Shown here: in pieces, positions 9,314 to 16,852 of the stretch | How positions within the stretch are numbered: position 1 is the stretch's first letter | Layout: each line of letters opens with the position of its first letter | Origin: Rubrimonas sp036788415 | GTDB taxonomy: Bacteria > Pseudomonadota > Alphaproteobacteria > Rhodobacterales > Rhodobacteraceae | Direction of reading: 5' to 3' | Assembly: GCF_036788415.1 (NCBI RefSeq) | Contig: NZ_DAIQNN010000001.1 | Coordinates: 62,001-126,000, forward strand | Length of the DNA stretch: 64,000 nt | Translations under genes and position numbers: made by a program | The notes under the pieces: generated by a model | Seen by the model: only the letters and a program-made list of their open reading frames with translations | The model's database searches: none | Told to the model about the DNA's origin: nothing

Positions 9314-10301
9314 CTTCGCAGGCCTCGACCTCGATGCGCGCGCCCATGCAGGGATCGACGCTCTCCAGCGCCAGCGCGCCGGCGACCGCGAGCGTCAGCC
9401 CGCCGCCGCTGCGCAGGCCGGCGAAAGCCGCGGCGAGGGCGCCGCGCTCGTGCAGCGCGCAGTCGGTGGGCGTGAGCGTGCGGAAGGCCCGCACGCGACC
9501 GCCTTCGGCTTCGCCCAGCGCGATCAGCGTTCCGCGCGCGGCCTGCGCGACGCCGAGGCCAGGGCCGAGCGCGCGCGGCGCGACCTCGCCTTCGCCCTCG
9601 CGCAGCGCCTCGATGAGCCGGGCCGCGTCGAGCAGGCGGGCCGCGACGCGCCAGAGCGCGCCGCGCCCGGTCTCGGCGGCGACCGCGCGCATCAGCGGAT
9701 GCGCGCCCATCCGCGCCGCGAGGCCGGTCTCGACAGGGCGTCCGTCGATCTCGGCCCGCGCGAAATCGACCGCGCTGGCGGCGAGGGCCTCGGGCGGCGC
9801 CCAGAGGTCGGGGCCTGCGGCGGGGTCCTCGCGCCATGCGGCCCAGAGGCGGGCGAGGGCGCGGGCCGGGGCGGTCGCGGCGCGGGCGCGCCAGTCGGCG
9901 AAGGCGGCGCCGTCGGAGGGCGGACCTCCGGCCCCGAACAGCGCGCGCGACAGCAGGTCCATGTCGGGCTGCGCGCCGACATGGGCGAGGGCGCCGCGGT
10001 CGGCGTCGAGGCCCAGCGCCTCGGGCCAGTCGACGCAGAGCTTGAGCGCGTGATGGCGCAGGCTTTCGAGGGCGATGCGCCGCCCGATGTCGGGGCGCTG
10101 GGGCAGGCCGAAGGCGGCGCGGGCCGCCCCCTCCTGCGCAGCCCCGCACAGGTTGAAGACGAGGCCGGCGAGGCGCGCCGCCTCCTCCGGGGTCCTGCCT
10201 GCGAAGAGCCGCTCGGGCGCGCCCGCCCCTTCGACCTGCGAACGCGCGGCGACGCCCTCGCCCTGCGGGCGCAGGAAGATGGCGACGCCGCCGGAGATCA
10301 C
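9306..10301 (-). CDS. hupK: HupK, hydrogenase large-subunit-like maturation protein
   Basis: A 331-residue protein distantly resembling the [NiFe]-hydrogenase large subunit but lacking a full set of active-site cysteines. The N-terminal segment VFNLCGAAQEGAARAA matches the RxCGxCxxxH region with only one Cys. The C-terminal VDPCMGARIEV matches DPCxxC with only the first Cys. HupK family members are thought to be scaffolds for assembling the NiFe(CN)2CO cofactor. The GTG start overlaps the hupJ stop (GTGA, 10298-10301), which decides the start within a longer open frame. The assignment rests on these remnants and its position between hupJ and hypA. Confidence 0.85.
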   Translation of the reverse strand: MISGGVAIFLRPQGEGVAARSQVEGAGAPERLFAGRTPEEAARLAGLVFNLCGAAQEGAARAAFGLPQRPDIGRRIALESLRHHALKLCVDWPEALGLDADRGALAHVGAQPDMDLLSRALFGAGGPPSDGAAFADWRARAATAPARALARLWAAWREDPAAGPDLWAPPEALAASAVDFARAEIDGRPVETGLAARMGAHPLMRAVAAETGRGALWRVAARLLDAARLIEALREGEGEVAPRALGPGLGVAQAARGTLIALGEAEGGRVRAFRTLTPTDCALHERGALAAAFAGLRSGGGLTLAVAGALALESVDPCMGARIEVEACEDA

Positions 10302-11182
10302 GTCGCGTCCGCCCCCCGGTCGGACGGCGCGTCGGCGGCGAGCCCGCCCGAGATCACTGCGCGCCGCGAGGGCGCGGCCCCGGCGGTCGCAGCGGCGGCC
10401 TGCGCAGCGGCGACGGCGTCCAGCTCGGCTTCGCGGGCGGCGCGGATTTCGCCCTGCCGGCTGGTCTCGGCCCGGTTCTTCGGATCGAACAGCGCGACCA
10501 TCGCGGCGCGGGCGACGTCGGTCGCCTGAAGCTGGCTGGCGAAATCCTGCATCGGCGAGAACAGCGAGCACGCCTTGTAAGGCCCGATCATCGGGCGGCT
10601 GTTGGCGATGAACTCGTAGACGCCCGAGGGGAAGGCGACGTCCTCCTTGGCGCCGGCGACGAGGCCGGACCAGTCGTCGCCGGGGCCGGGCAGGGCGAAC
10701 AGATTCATGAACCAGGGCGTGACCAGCGCGCCGAGCAGCCGCCCGTCCCAGATGCGGAAACCCACGGCCTCGACATGCAGCGAGCGGTTGACGATCGGCA
10801 CGTCGCGCATCTTGCCGTTCCATATCTCGCGGAACTCGGCGACGAGCTTGGGCGGCTCGGTCACGAGGCGCGCGCGCAGAACAGAGTCGCGCGCATCCCC
10901 GGAGGACGGGTCGGCAGCGCGCGGCGCAGGTTGCTCGGCGGCCTCCGGCGCGTCGCCCGAAGCGGCGTCCGACGTCACCATGAACTGCGCCTTGGGGGCG
11001 GAGCAGGTCGGGCAGCGCCAGTCGTCGGGCAAGGCCCGGAACGGCGTGCCGGGGGGGATCATCCGCGTCTCGTCGCCGAGCGCGGGGTCGTAGGGCGTCC
11101 AGCAGATCTTGCACTCGAGCAGCGCGCTGTCGGAGATGCGCGCCTGCTCGCCGCCATAGGAGCCTTCGAAGCGCGCGTTCAC
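10298..11182 (-). CDS. hupJ: Rubredoxin-HupJ (HybE-type) fusion, hydrogenase assembly
   Basis: A 294-residue two-domain protein. Residues 20-66 are a rubredoxin with iron ligands Cys24-x2-Cys27 and Cys57-x2-Cys60 (ECKICWTPYDP, DDWRCPTC), the equivalent of HupI. A linker rich in Ala, Pro and Asp follows (about 70-105). Residues about 105-270 are the HybE/HupJ hydrogenase assembly domain, with conserved-looking segments VTPWFMNLF and FIANSRPMIGPYKACSLFSPM. In rhizobial hup clusters HupI and HupJ are separate proteins. HupI is thought to protect or reduce the small-subunit clusters during assembly in air. The start is GTG, overlapping the hupH stop (GTGA). Confidence 0.9.
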   Translation of the reverse strand: MNARFEGSYGGEQARISDSALLECKICWTPYDPALGDETRMIPPGTPFRALPDDWRCPTCSAPKAQFMVTSDAASGDAPEAAEQPAPRAADPSSGDARDSVLRARLVTEPPKLVAEFREIWNGKMRDVPIVNRSLHVEAVGFRIWDGRLLGALVTPWFMNLFALPGPGDDWSGLVAGAKEDVAFPSGVYEFIANSRPMIGPYKACSLFSPMQDFASQLQATDVARAAMVALFDPKNRAETSRQGEIRAAREAELDAVAAAQAAAATAGAAPSRRAVISGGLAADAPSDRGADAT

Positions 11183-12030
11183 GCGGCGGCTCCGGCGAGG
11201 GTGGCGTGGACTTCGCGCAGGCGCTCGGCGCTGTCGGCGAGGTCCTCGGGGGCTGCGAGCGCGACTTCGGGGACCTCAACCGCCTCGATCGTGTCGAGGA
11301 TCAGCGCGTCCATCGAGTTGAAGAAGCGCACGCGCCAGACCCCGCGCGTCGCCGTCGCGTCCAGCCGGCAATTGCCGTAGCCGCGCGAGAGCAGCGTCGC
11401 GGCGCCATGGCCGAGCGCCGCGTCGAGATGCGCCAGATCCTGAACCGTGTGGGGCAGCAGGGTGAGGTTGACCACATGCGCCGGCGCGCCCGGCGCGGCG
11501 CCAGCGGCCTTGTCGAGCAGTTCCGCCACCAGCGCCGGCGCGCTCATCACCCCCTCGCCCGCGCGCGCCGACAGGCCCGGCGGCGGCGCGGCGGCCTCAT
11601 GGGCGCGCGCGCGCAGCGCCTGCGGGATCGCGCCGATCTCGACGCTGTGGGCGTCGCCGCTCCGCACCCGCCAGACGCCCGCGAACACCGCCTCCTGCGC
11701 CAGCGTCTCGGGGGCGGCGCGGACGGCGCGCAGCGTGAGCGCCACTTCGCCCTCGCCGAGCGTCTCCTCCACCAGCGCGCGGTTGAACGGGTCGAGCCCG
11801 TCGAGCGGCAGGACGGCGCCGCCGCCCCCCGACGCCGCGCTCTCGCACGCCTCGGAGAGCCGCAGCAGGAACGCCAGCGCGGGGGCGGCGCGCTTGGGGT
11901 CGTCGATCTCCGGCAGATGCGCCTCGTAAGTCCGCATCCCTGAGGGCATCGCCATGTAGGACAACTCGCCATCCTCGGGCGCGGGCTGCGAGCCGGGTCC
12001 GAAGCCCATAGGCGGAAGCGTGAACGACAT
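11179..12030 (-). CDS. hupH: Hydrogenase expression/formation protein HupH (HyaF family)
   Basis: A 283-residue HyaF/HupH-type protein starting MSFTLPPMGFGPGSQ. The N-terminal half contains the family-like LSYMAMPSGMRTYEAHLPE segment. The C-terminal half contains GNCRLDATATRGVWRVRFFNSMD, with a Cys-containing turn. HupH proteins are needed for uptake hydrogenase maturation, probably at the small-subunit or HupL stage; the chemistry is not settled. It lies 11 bp after the hupG stop and overlaps the hupJ start by 4 bp. The ATG at 12030 is preferred over an upstream frame extension that runs back into hupG. Confidence 0.9.
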   Translation of the reverse strand: MSFTLPPMGFGPGSQPAPEDGELSYMAMPSGMRTYEAHLPEIDDPKRAAPALAFLLRLSEACESAASGGGGAVLPLDGLDPFNRALVEETLGEGEVALTLRAVRAAPETLAQEAVFAGVWRVRSGDAHSVEIGAIPQALRARAHEAAAPPPGLSARAGEGVMSAPALVAELLDKAAGAAPGAPAHVVNLTLLPHTVQDLAHLDAALGHGAATLLSRGYGNCRLDATATRGVWRVRFFNSMDALILDTIEAVEVPEVALAAPEDLADSAERLREVHATLAGAAA

Positions 12031-12041
12031 CGGCGGGCTCC

Positions 12042-12428
12042 CTATTCGGCGGCGAGCGCCGATCCGTCGAGGATCTGGCGGCAGCGCAGGATGTAGTCGT
12101 CCCAGTCGCGGACCTTGGCGATGTCGCCGAGCTGGACGCCGTCGCGGAAGAAGATCAGCGAAGGCGTCGGCCACACTTCGCAGCGCTCGCGCACCGCGCG
12201 CTCCGCCGGCTGGCCGATCACGGCGGGGCGGAAGCGGCCCTGAAAGGCCTGGACGAGTTCGGGCAGGATCACCGCGACGTCGGTGCTTTCGAGGTTCTTC
12301 GCCGGATCGCCCGTGACGAACAGGACCTGTTCGCCGCCTTCGTCGAGAAAGGCGTCGAGCGCGGCGAGGTCGTCGATGCGGGGCCAGCCCAGCTCGGTCG
12401 TCAGGCGGTCGATCAGCGGCGAGGGCAT
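12042..12428 (-). CDS. hupG: Hydrogenase accessory protein HupG (HyaE, thioredoxin-like)
   Basis: A 128-residue thioredoxin-fold protein of the HyaE/HupG family. The segments QVLFVTGDPAKNLESTDVAV and EVWPTPSLIFFRDG mark the fold, with the cis-proline region WPTPSL. There is no CxxC redox pair, as expected for this family, which is proposed to chaperone the Tat-exported small subunit rather than act as an oxidoreductase. It sits 28 bp after hupF and 11 bp before hupH in the same operon. Confidence 0.9.
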   Translation of the reverse strand: MPSPLIDRLTTELGWPRIDDLAALDAFLDEGGEQVLFVTGDPAKNLESTDVAVILPELVQAFQGRFRPAVIGQPAERAVRERCEVWPTPSLIFFRDGVQLGDIAKVRDWDDYILRCRQILDGSALAAE

Positions 12429-12456
12429 GGGCGGCTCCGTCGGCTCGTCTTCGGCG

Positions 12457-12777
12457 TCAGGCTGTCTCGCGGCCTTCGCGCACGGCCTCGGCGAGATGCG
12501 GCGGCAATTGGGGCTCGCGCCCCTCCAGATCGGCGAAGGCGTCGCCCAGATCGCCGCCCGCCAGCACCGAACGCAGACCCGCCAGAGCGCGCGAAATCTG
12601 CTCGGCCTGCACGGCGTCGATCGCCTCGCGCGCGGCGCCGAGATGGGTCAGCACCCAGCCGCCCACCGGCTGCGGCCCGACCAGCGACAGGTCCACCATC
12701 CCCTCGCGGTCGTCGCCGCGGCAGAACGCGCTGAGCCCCTCGACGCGCAGGACCTGCATCGGCACGCCCATGCACAT
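12457..12777 (-). CDS. hupF: Hydrogenase assembly chaperone HupF (HypC family)
   Basis: A 106-residue HypC/HupF-family protein beginning MCMGVPMQVLRV. Cys2 is the residue by which HypC-like chaperones hold the hydrogenase large-subunit precursor or the iron centre. Other typical segments are VDLSLVG and GGWVLTHLGAAREAID. Compared with HypC it carries a C-terminal extension of about 25 residues, as in HupF, which is reported to protect the large subunit under oxygen. It starts 5 bp after the hupD stop and is clearly cotranscribed with it. Confidence 0.93.
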   Translation of the reverse strand: MCMGVPMQVLRVEGLSAFCRGDDREGMVDLSLVGPQPVGGWVLTHLGAAREAIDAVQAEQISRALAGLRSVLAGGDLGDAFADLEGREPQLPPHLAEAVREGRETA

Positions 12778-12782
12778 CGCGA

Positions 12783-13412
12783 TCACTCCGCCGCGAGGTT
12801 CAGAAAGCGCGCATCGCCGGTGCGGCAGGCCGCGTGCGCCGGCGGGCGACCGCCCTCGTAAGCCTCGCGCGCGAGCGCCTGCGCCGTCAGATCGTCGGCG
12901 CGGTCGGCGCGCAGCACCGGCTGGATGCGGTGGACGCGGCTGAGTTCGCTCAGCGCGATCTCGACGGCGGGCCCGATCTGCGCGGCCACCACGTCCCGCA
13001 GCCCGCCGCCGTAATCGTCGAGCTCTTCGGGTTGCACGCCGATGAGCGTCATCCGCCTCGGGCGCTGGCCGAGCAGTTCGGCGGTCGCCACCACGTCCTG
13101 AAATCCGGTCTGGTGCAGGCTCATCTTCTTGGCGCCCATGAAGGCGGGCACGGCGTCGTCGCGCACGATCTTCAGCGTTCCCGGGCGCAGGCCGTAATCG
13201 ATCGCGTCGAAGACGATCAGCGCGTCGGCCTCGGCGAGATAAGGCAGAAGGTAGAGGCCCTGGGTGCCGCCATCCATCACGGTGACGCGGTCGGGGAAAG
13301 CCCAGCGGGCGTTGAGCGCCTCGACGGCGCGGACGCCGAACCCCTCGTCGGCCCAGAGGACGTTCCCGATGCCGAGGATCAGCACCCGCCCGGCGGTTTC
13401 TGCGTCGGCCAT
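12783..13412 (-). CDS. hupD: Hydrogenase maturation endopeptidase HupD
   Basis: A 209-residue nickel-sensing protease that removes the C-terminal peptide of the uptake hydrogenase large subunit after NiFe insertion. The three family nickel ligands are visible: the Glu in GIGNVLWADEGFG, the Asp in VFDAIDYG and the His in KMSLHQTGFQD. The ATG at 13412 has a strong GGGGAGGGG ribosome binding site. It is the first gene of the operon in this window. HupD normally follows hupSLC, but here it faces a 259-bp divergent promoter region. The peptide substrate must therefore be encoded elsewhere, or the system is a remnant. Confidence 0.95.
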   Translation of the reverse strand: MADAETAGRVLILGIGNVLWADEGFGVRAVEALNARWAFPDRVTVMDGGTQGLYLLPYLAEADALIVFDAIDYGLRPGTLKIVRDDAVPAFMGAKKMSLHQTGFQDVVATAELLGQRPRRMTLIGVQPEELDDYGGGLRDVVAAQIGPAVEIALSELSRVHRIQPVLRADRADDLTAQALAREAYEGGRPPAHAACRTGDARFLNLAAE

Positions 13413-13671
13413 CGGAACCCCTCCCCAGCGCGGCGCGTCTCGGGCGCGCCCGTGAACGACGACACAATCGCGAAAGTCGGAAGTACCGATATGCGACTTT
13501 CGCACGAGACCAAGGCGCCGGGGCGGAAATCTGCGCGATCGATCAGTTGCTTGCGCGCACTGCGCGTCAGGTGGACGCAGCGCCGGCCCGCCCCCGCTTC
13601 GGCGGGTTGGACCTGCGGCGCGCAAGCCGCTAGCTTCCCCGCGAGGGGCCGCGTACGGCGCAAGGGGCGAC
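13413..13671. promoter_or_regulatory. Divergent promoter region between hupD and the SDR gene
   Basis: A 259-bp intergenic region that must contain the promoter of the hup accessory operon (minus strand) and that of the SDR gene (plus strand). I searched it by eye for a sigma-54 -24/-12 element ahead of hupD and for an FNR-type dyad and found neither. The one striking feature is the perfect 10-bp inverted repeat at 13470-13503. The plus-strand gene has a GGGGCGAC-type ribosome binding site just before its ATG. Confidence 0.5.
13470..13503. repeat. Perfect 10-bp inverted repeat upstream of hupD
   Basis: The left arm GCGAAAGTCG (13470-13479) and right arm CGACTTTCGC (13494-13503) are exact reverse complements separated by 14 nt. 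The arms are 24 bp apart centre to centre, a little over two helical turns, which suits a dimeric regulator. It lies 58-91 bp upstream of the hupD start and could be an operator for HupR or another regulator, or an RNA hairpin in the leader. The function is inferred only from position and symmetry. Confidence 0.6.
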
Positions 13672-14601
13672 ATGACTTCCAGAACCATCGCGATCACCGG
13701 AGCCACCGGCTTCATCGGCGAGCGCCTGACCGAGGCGCTGCAGGCGCGCGGCGATGCGGTGATCGCGCTCACCCGCGACCGCGCCCGCGCGGCGCAGGAG
13801 CTGCCGCCGGCGCGCTATCCCGGTCTGAGGGTCGTCGAGTATTCCCCCGACCGGCTCGGCGACTGGGTCGGCGCGCTGGAGGGGGCGGATGCGGTGGTGC
13901 ATCTGGCGGGGGCGCCGATCAACGGGCGGTGGACCCCTGAGTTCAAGAAGGCGATCCTCGACAGCCGCAAGCAGGGCACGCATGCGCTGGTCGAGGCGCT
14001 GGCGGCCCTGTCCAGGCGCCCCGAAGCGCTGATCAGCGCGTCGGCGGCGCGCTATTACGGCACCTCCGAGACGGCGCTGTTCGACGAGGACAGCCCGCCG
14101 GGGCCGATCAGCGACTATCTCAGCTTCGTCTGCCGCCACTGGGAGAACGAGGCGCTGCGCGCGAAGACGCTCGGGATGCGCGTGGCGGTCGCGCGCTTCG
14201 GCTTCGCGCTGGCGATGGGCACGACGTTCAAGAAGGCGCTGCCGGTGCTGGGCCGCTTCATGGGCGGGCGCGTGGGGACGGGTCGGCAATGGGTGAGCTG
14301 GATCCATCGCGACGACATCGCGCAGGCGCTGATCAGGCTGATCGACGATCCCGCGCTCGACGGCCCGTTCAACCTCACCGCCCCCAACCCGGTGCGGATG
14401 CGCGACTTCAGCGCGACCATGGCGCAGGTGACCGGCGGCAAGACGCCGCTGCCGGTGCCGGGCGCGGTGATCCGCCAGTTCCTCGGCGACGGCGCGACGG
14501 TGATCCTCGACGGCCAGCAGGTGGCGCCGAAGCGGTTGACCGAGGCGGGCTTCGCCTTCTCCCATCCCGACCTGCGCCCGGCGCTCGCGACGATCCTGTG
14601 A
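13672..14601 (+). CDS. TIGR01777-type NAD(P)-binding SDR family protein (YfcH-like)
   Basis: A 309-residue extended short-chain dehydrogenase/epimerase-like protein. The N-terminal dinucleotide-binding motif is ITGATGFIGERL. Segments such as DAVVHLAGAPINGRWTP, SRKQGTHALVEAL, SASAARYYG and WISWIHRDD-like VSWIHRDDIA are characteristic of the YfcH/TIGR01777 group. The group has no settled reaction. The active site tyrosine is probably in ARYYG. It converges on the alpha/beta hydrolase with 15 bp between the stops. Confidence 0.88.
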   Translation: MTSRTIAITGATGFIGERLTEALQARGDAVIALTRDRARAAQELPPARYPGLRVVEYSPDRLGDWVGALEGADAVVHLAGAPINGRWTPEFKKAILDSRKQGTHALVEALAALSRRPEALISASAARYYGTSETALFDEDSPPGPISDYLSFVCRHWENEALRAKTLGMRVAVARFGFALAMGTTFKKALPVLGRFMGGRVGTGRQWVSWIHRDDIAQALIRLIDDPALDGPFNLTAPNPVRMRDFSATMAQVTGGKTPLPVPGAVIRQFLGDGATVILDGQQVAPKRLTEAGFAFSHPDLRPALATIL

Positions 14602-14616
14602 AGGGGGCTGCGCCGT

Positions 14617-15546
14617 TCAGGCCGCCATCCGCTCCAAAATCCACGCATGCGCTTCCGCGCGCGCGGCGCGCGCGATGGCGAGGTCGAACTGGTCGAAAGC
14701 GTGGACGCCCCCCGGATAGAGGCGCGCCGAAACCGCGCGCCCGGCCGCGGCCAGCCGCGCCGCCAGGAACAGCGTGTCGTCTATGAGCGGGTCGGCGGTC
14801 CCGCAGATCAGCAGCGCAGGCGGAAATGCAGCGAGATCGCCGAGCAGCGGCGAGAGCGCGGGGTCGGCGCGGGCTGCGCGGTTCCCCCCGGTCAGATTGT
14901 CTGCGAACCACTCCACTGTCGGCGTCGAGAGGATCAGCGACTCCGGCCCCCAGTTCGCCATCGAAGGCGTCAGCCGCAGATCGTAGAGCCCGTACCACAG
15001 CACCGCGCCTGCGATCCGCCCCGCCTCGCCCCGCGCCGCGAGCCGCGCCAGCGCGACGGCGGCGTAATGCGCCCCCGCCGATTCGCCCCCGATGAAGACC
15101 GGCCCGGCGCCGAATTCGGGATGCGTCAGGATGAAATCCAGCGCTTCGCAGGCGTCGTCGGCGCCGGCCGGCCAGGGATGCTCGGGCGCGAGGCGATAGC
15201 GCGCCGAGAGCACCGCCAGCCCGGTCGCGCGCGCCAGCGCCTGATTCGCAGCGTCGTAATGCTCGGGCGATCCGAAGGTCCAGCCGCCGCCATGCAGATG
15301 CAGATAGACCCCGCGCGGCGCGCCCTCGGGCGGCGACAGCCGCAGCCGCCCGTCCTCGATCCAGCGCGAGCCCTCCAGCGGGCCGCCGAGCGGGAAGATC
15401 CCCTTGCCGGCGGCGCGCGCGGCGCGGGTGACCTCGGGCGGGATCTGATGCGCTTGCGGCATCGCCGCGAGGGTCGCGCGCAAGCTGGCGTTGAAGGCGG
15501 CGGTCTCGGGGGAAGGCGGGGCGGTCAGTCCGGCGAAGTCGATCAG
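14617..15546 (-). CDS. Alpha/beta hydrolase, hormone-sensitive-lipase-like esterase
   Basis: An esterase-type alpha/beta hydrolase of about 309 residues. The oxyanion-hole motif HLHGGGW and nucleophile elbow GGESAG are intact. The catalytic Asp is probably in GTADPLIDD and the His in YPGGVHAFDQF. This is the HSL/arylacetamide-deacetylase type, acting on short acyl esters or lactones. The start is uncertain. The CTG at 15546, ten bases after AAGGGGG, follows directly on the olsB stop. An ATG at 15618 would add 24 residues that look like out-of-frame olsB, and the ATG at 15462 lacks a ribosome binding site. It is probably cotranscribed with olsB. Confidence 0.85.
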   Translation of the reverse strand: MIDFAGLTAPPSPETAAFNASLRATLAAMPQAHQIPPEVTRAARAAGKGIFPLGGPLEGSRWIEDGRLRLSPPEGAPRGVYLHLHGGGWTFGSPEHYDAANQALARATGLAVLSARYRLAPEHPWPAGADDACEALDFILTHPEFGAGPVFIGGESAGAHYAAVALARLAARGEAGRIAGAVLWYGLYDLRLTPSMANWGPESLILSTPTVEWFADNLTGGNRAARADPALSPLLGDLAAFPPALLICGTADPLIDDTLFLAARLAAAGRAVSARLYPGGVHAFDQFDLAIARAARAEAHAWILERMAA

Positions 15547-15550
15547 CGTC

Positions 15551-16312
15551 TCAGGCCCCCTTGAGCAGCCGCGCCCGCGACGGCGGCACGCGTGCGATCT
15601 CGACGCCCGTGAACACATGCAGCGTGTTCAGGTCGTGGTCGATCACCGCATGGTCCGACACCCAGCCGCCCATGACAAGATAGGTGCGCAGGAGCGGCGG
15701 CATGCGGCGCATCGCGAGCTTCATGTCGGGCCGCTTCAGCCGCAGCTTCAGCGCGAAGCGGAACACCTTCGGCGCCTTGACGCGCGGGAGCCAGCGCGGC
15801 GGCGCGAGGTGCCGCTCCTTCAGCAGCGCGAAGGCGTCCATGTACTCGTCCTCGTCCACTCCGTGGAAGGACGAGCAGCCGAACAGCATCCCCACCGCGT
15901 TCTTCTCGACGTAGTCGGTCATTGCGCCCCAAGCGGAGCGCAGGACGTCGGGGTCGCCGCGATGCTCCGGCGCGATGCAGAAGCGGCCCATCTCGACCAT
16001 GCGCTCGGGATAGTCCTTCAGCGCAGAGAGGTCGTAGTAGCGCGCCGAATAGGTGCGCGCGATCTGCGAGCCGTCGTCGAGCGGCAGCATCCGGAAGCAG
16101 CAGACCAGCTCGCCCGACCGGCGGTCCTCGATCAGCATGTGGTCGCACAGCGCGTCGAGATCGTCGGCGTCGAGCCCCGCGGCGCGCGGCCCTTCGAGCG
16201 GCGTGTCGCGGCCCTCGATGAACGCCCGGAAGCGCAGCCGCTGGGCCGCCCGCACGTCGGCGATGCTCTCGGCGAGCCGCACGCCGTATCTGCCGCGCAA
16301 GAACACGCCCAT
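15551..16312 (-). CDS. olsB: Ornithine-acyl-ACP N-acyltransferase OlsB
   Basis: A 253-residue GNAT-fold acyltransferase of the OlsB type. OlsB transfers a 3-hydroxyacyl chain from ACP to the alpha-amino group of ornithine, giving lyso-ornithine lipid. Recognisable segments are QRLRFRAFIEG, CDHMLIEDRRSGELVCCFRML, YDLSALKDYP, MVEMGRFCIAPEHRG and LFGCSSFHGVD. The ATG at 16312 has GGAGGGGG upstream. OlsA, which completes the lipid, is not in the window. The enzyme is typical of alphaproteobacteria, where ornithine lipids replace phospholipids under phosphate limitation. It is divergent from msrB across 147 bp. Confidence 0.88.
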   Translation of the reverse strand: MGVFLRGRYGVRLAESIADVRAAQRLRFRAFIEGRDTPLEGPRAAGLDADDLDALCDHMLIEDRRSGELVCCFRMLPLDDGSQIARTYSARYYDLSALKDYPERMVEMGRFCIAPEHRGDPDVLRSAWGAMTDYVEKNAVGMLFGCSSFHGVDEDEYMDAFALLKERHLAPPRWLPRVKAPKVFRFALKLRLKRPDMKLAMRRMPPLLRTYLVMGGWVSDHAVIDHDLNTLHVFTGVEIARVPPSRARLLKGA

Positions 16313-16459
16313 CGCCCCCTCCGATCGCCCCCACACTCTGCGTCGCCGATACATCAGCGCTGCGACACTGGCGTGACAATCGCTCCCCGCCTTGAAAATA
16401 ACCACCCGGGCGTGATCTGAACAGGCGAAAGCGCGGCCCCCCGCGCGCAGGAGGAACCG

Positions 16460-16852
16460 ATGGAGAAAGTCGTCAAGACCGAGGCCGAATGGCGCGCCCA
16501 GCTCTCGCCCGAGGCGTTCAAGGTCACGCGCAAGCACGGCACCGAGCGGGCGGGCACACATGACGCCTTCCCCAAGGGCCCGGCGACCTATCGCTGCGTG
16601 TGCTGCGACGCGCCGCTGTTCGACGCCGCGCACAAGTTCGACAGCGGCACGGGCTGGCCCTCCTTCTTCCAGCCGATCGACCCCTCGGCGGTCGAGGAGC
16701 GCGAGGACCGCAGCTGGCTGATGCGCCGCACGGAAGTCGTCTGCGCCCGCTGCGACGCGCATCTGGGCCATGTGTTCCCGGACGGCCCGAAGCCCACCGG
16801 CCTGCGCTACTGCATGAACGGCGTGGCGCTGAAGCACGAGCCCTCCGAGTGA
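16460..16852 (+). CDS. msrB: Peptide-methionine (R)-S-oxide reductase MsrB
   Basis: A 130-residue MsrB that repairs methionine-R-sulfoxide in proteins. The catalytic Cys118 is in RYCMNG, and the zinc is held by CVCC and CARC. The signature GTGWPSFFQPI is intact. The ATG is preceded by AGGAGG. A possible promoter element TTGAAA lies in the 147-bp gap shared with olsB. The stop overlaps the GTG start of the next gene. Confidence 0.97.
   Translation: MEKVVKTEAEWRAQLSPEAFKVTRKHGTERAGTHDAFPKGPATYRCVCCDAPLFDAAHKFDSGTGWPSFFQPIDPSAVEEREDRSWLMRRTEVVCARCDAHLGHVFPDGPKPTGLRYCMNGVALKHEPSE

Noticed and set aside
9306..10301. Calling this gene a hydrogenase large subunit
   Set aside because: Two of the four active-site cysteines are missing and the protein is too short, so HupK is the better call.
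13413..13510. Sigma-54 promoter for the hup operon
   Set aside because: I looked for the TGGCAC-N5-TTGC pattern on the minus strand and found no acceptable match.
15547..15618. Upstream ATG for the alpha/beta hydrolase
   Set aside because: The added 24 residues are out-of-frame olsB sequence with several Cys and Arg and no esterase resemblance. It remains possible if CTG initiation is not accepted.
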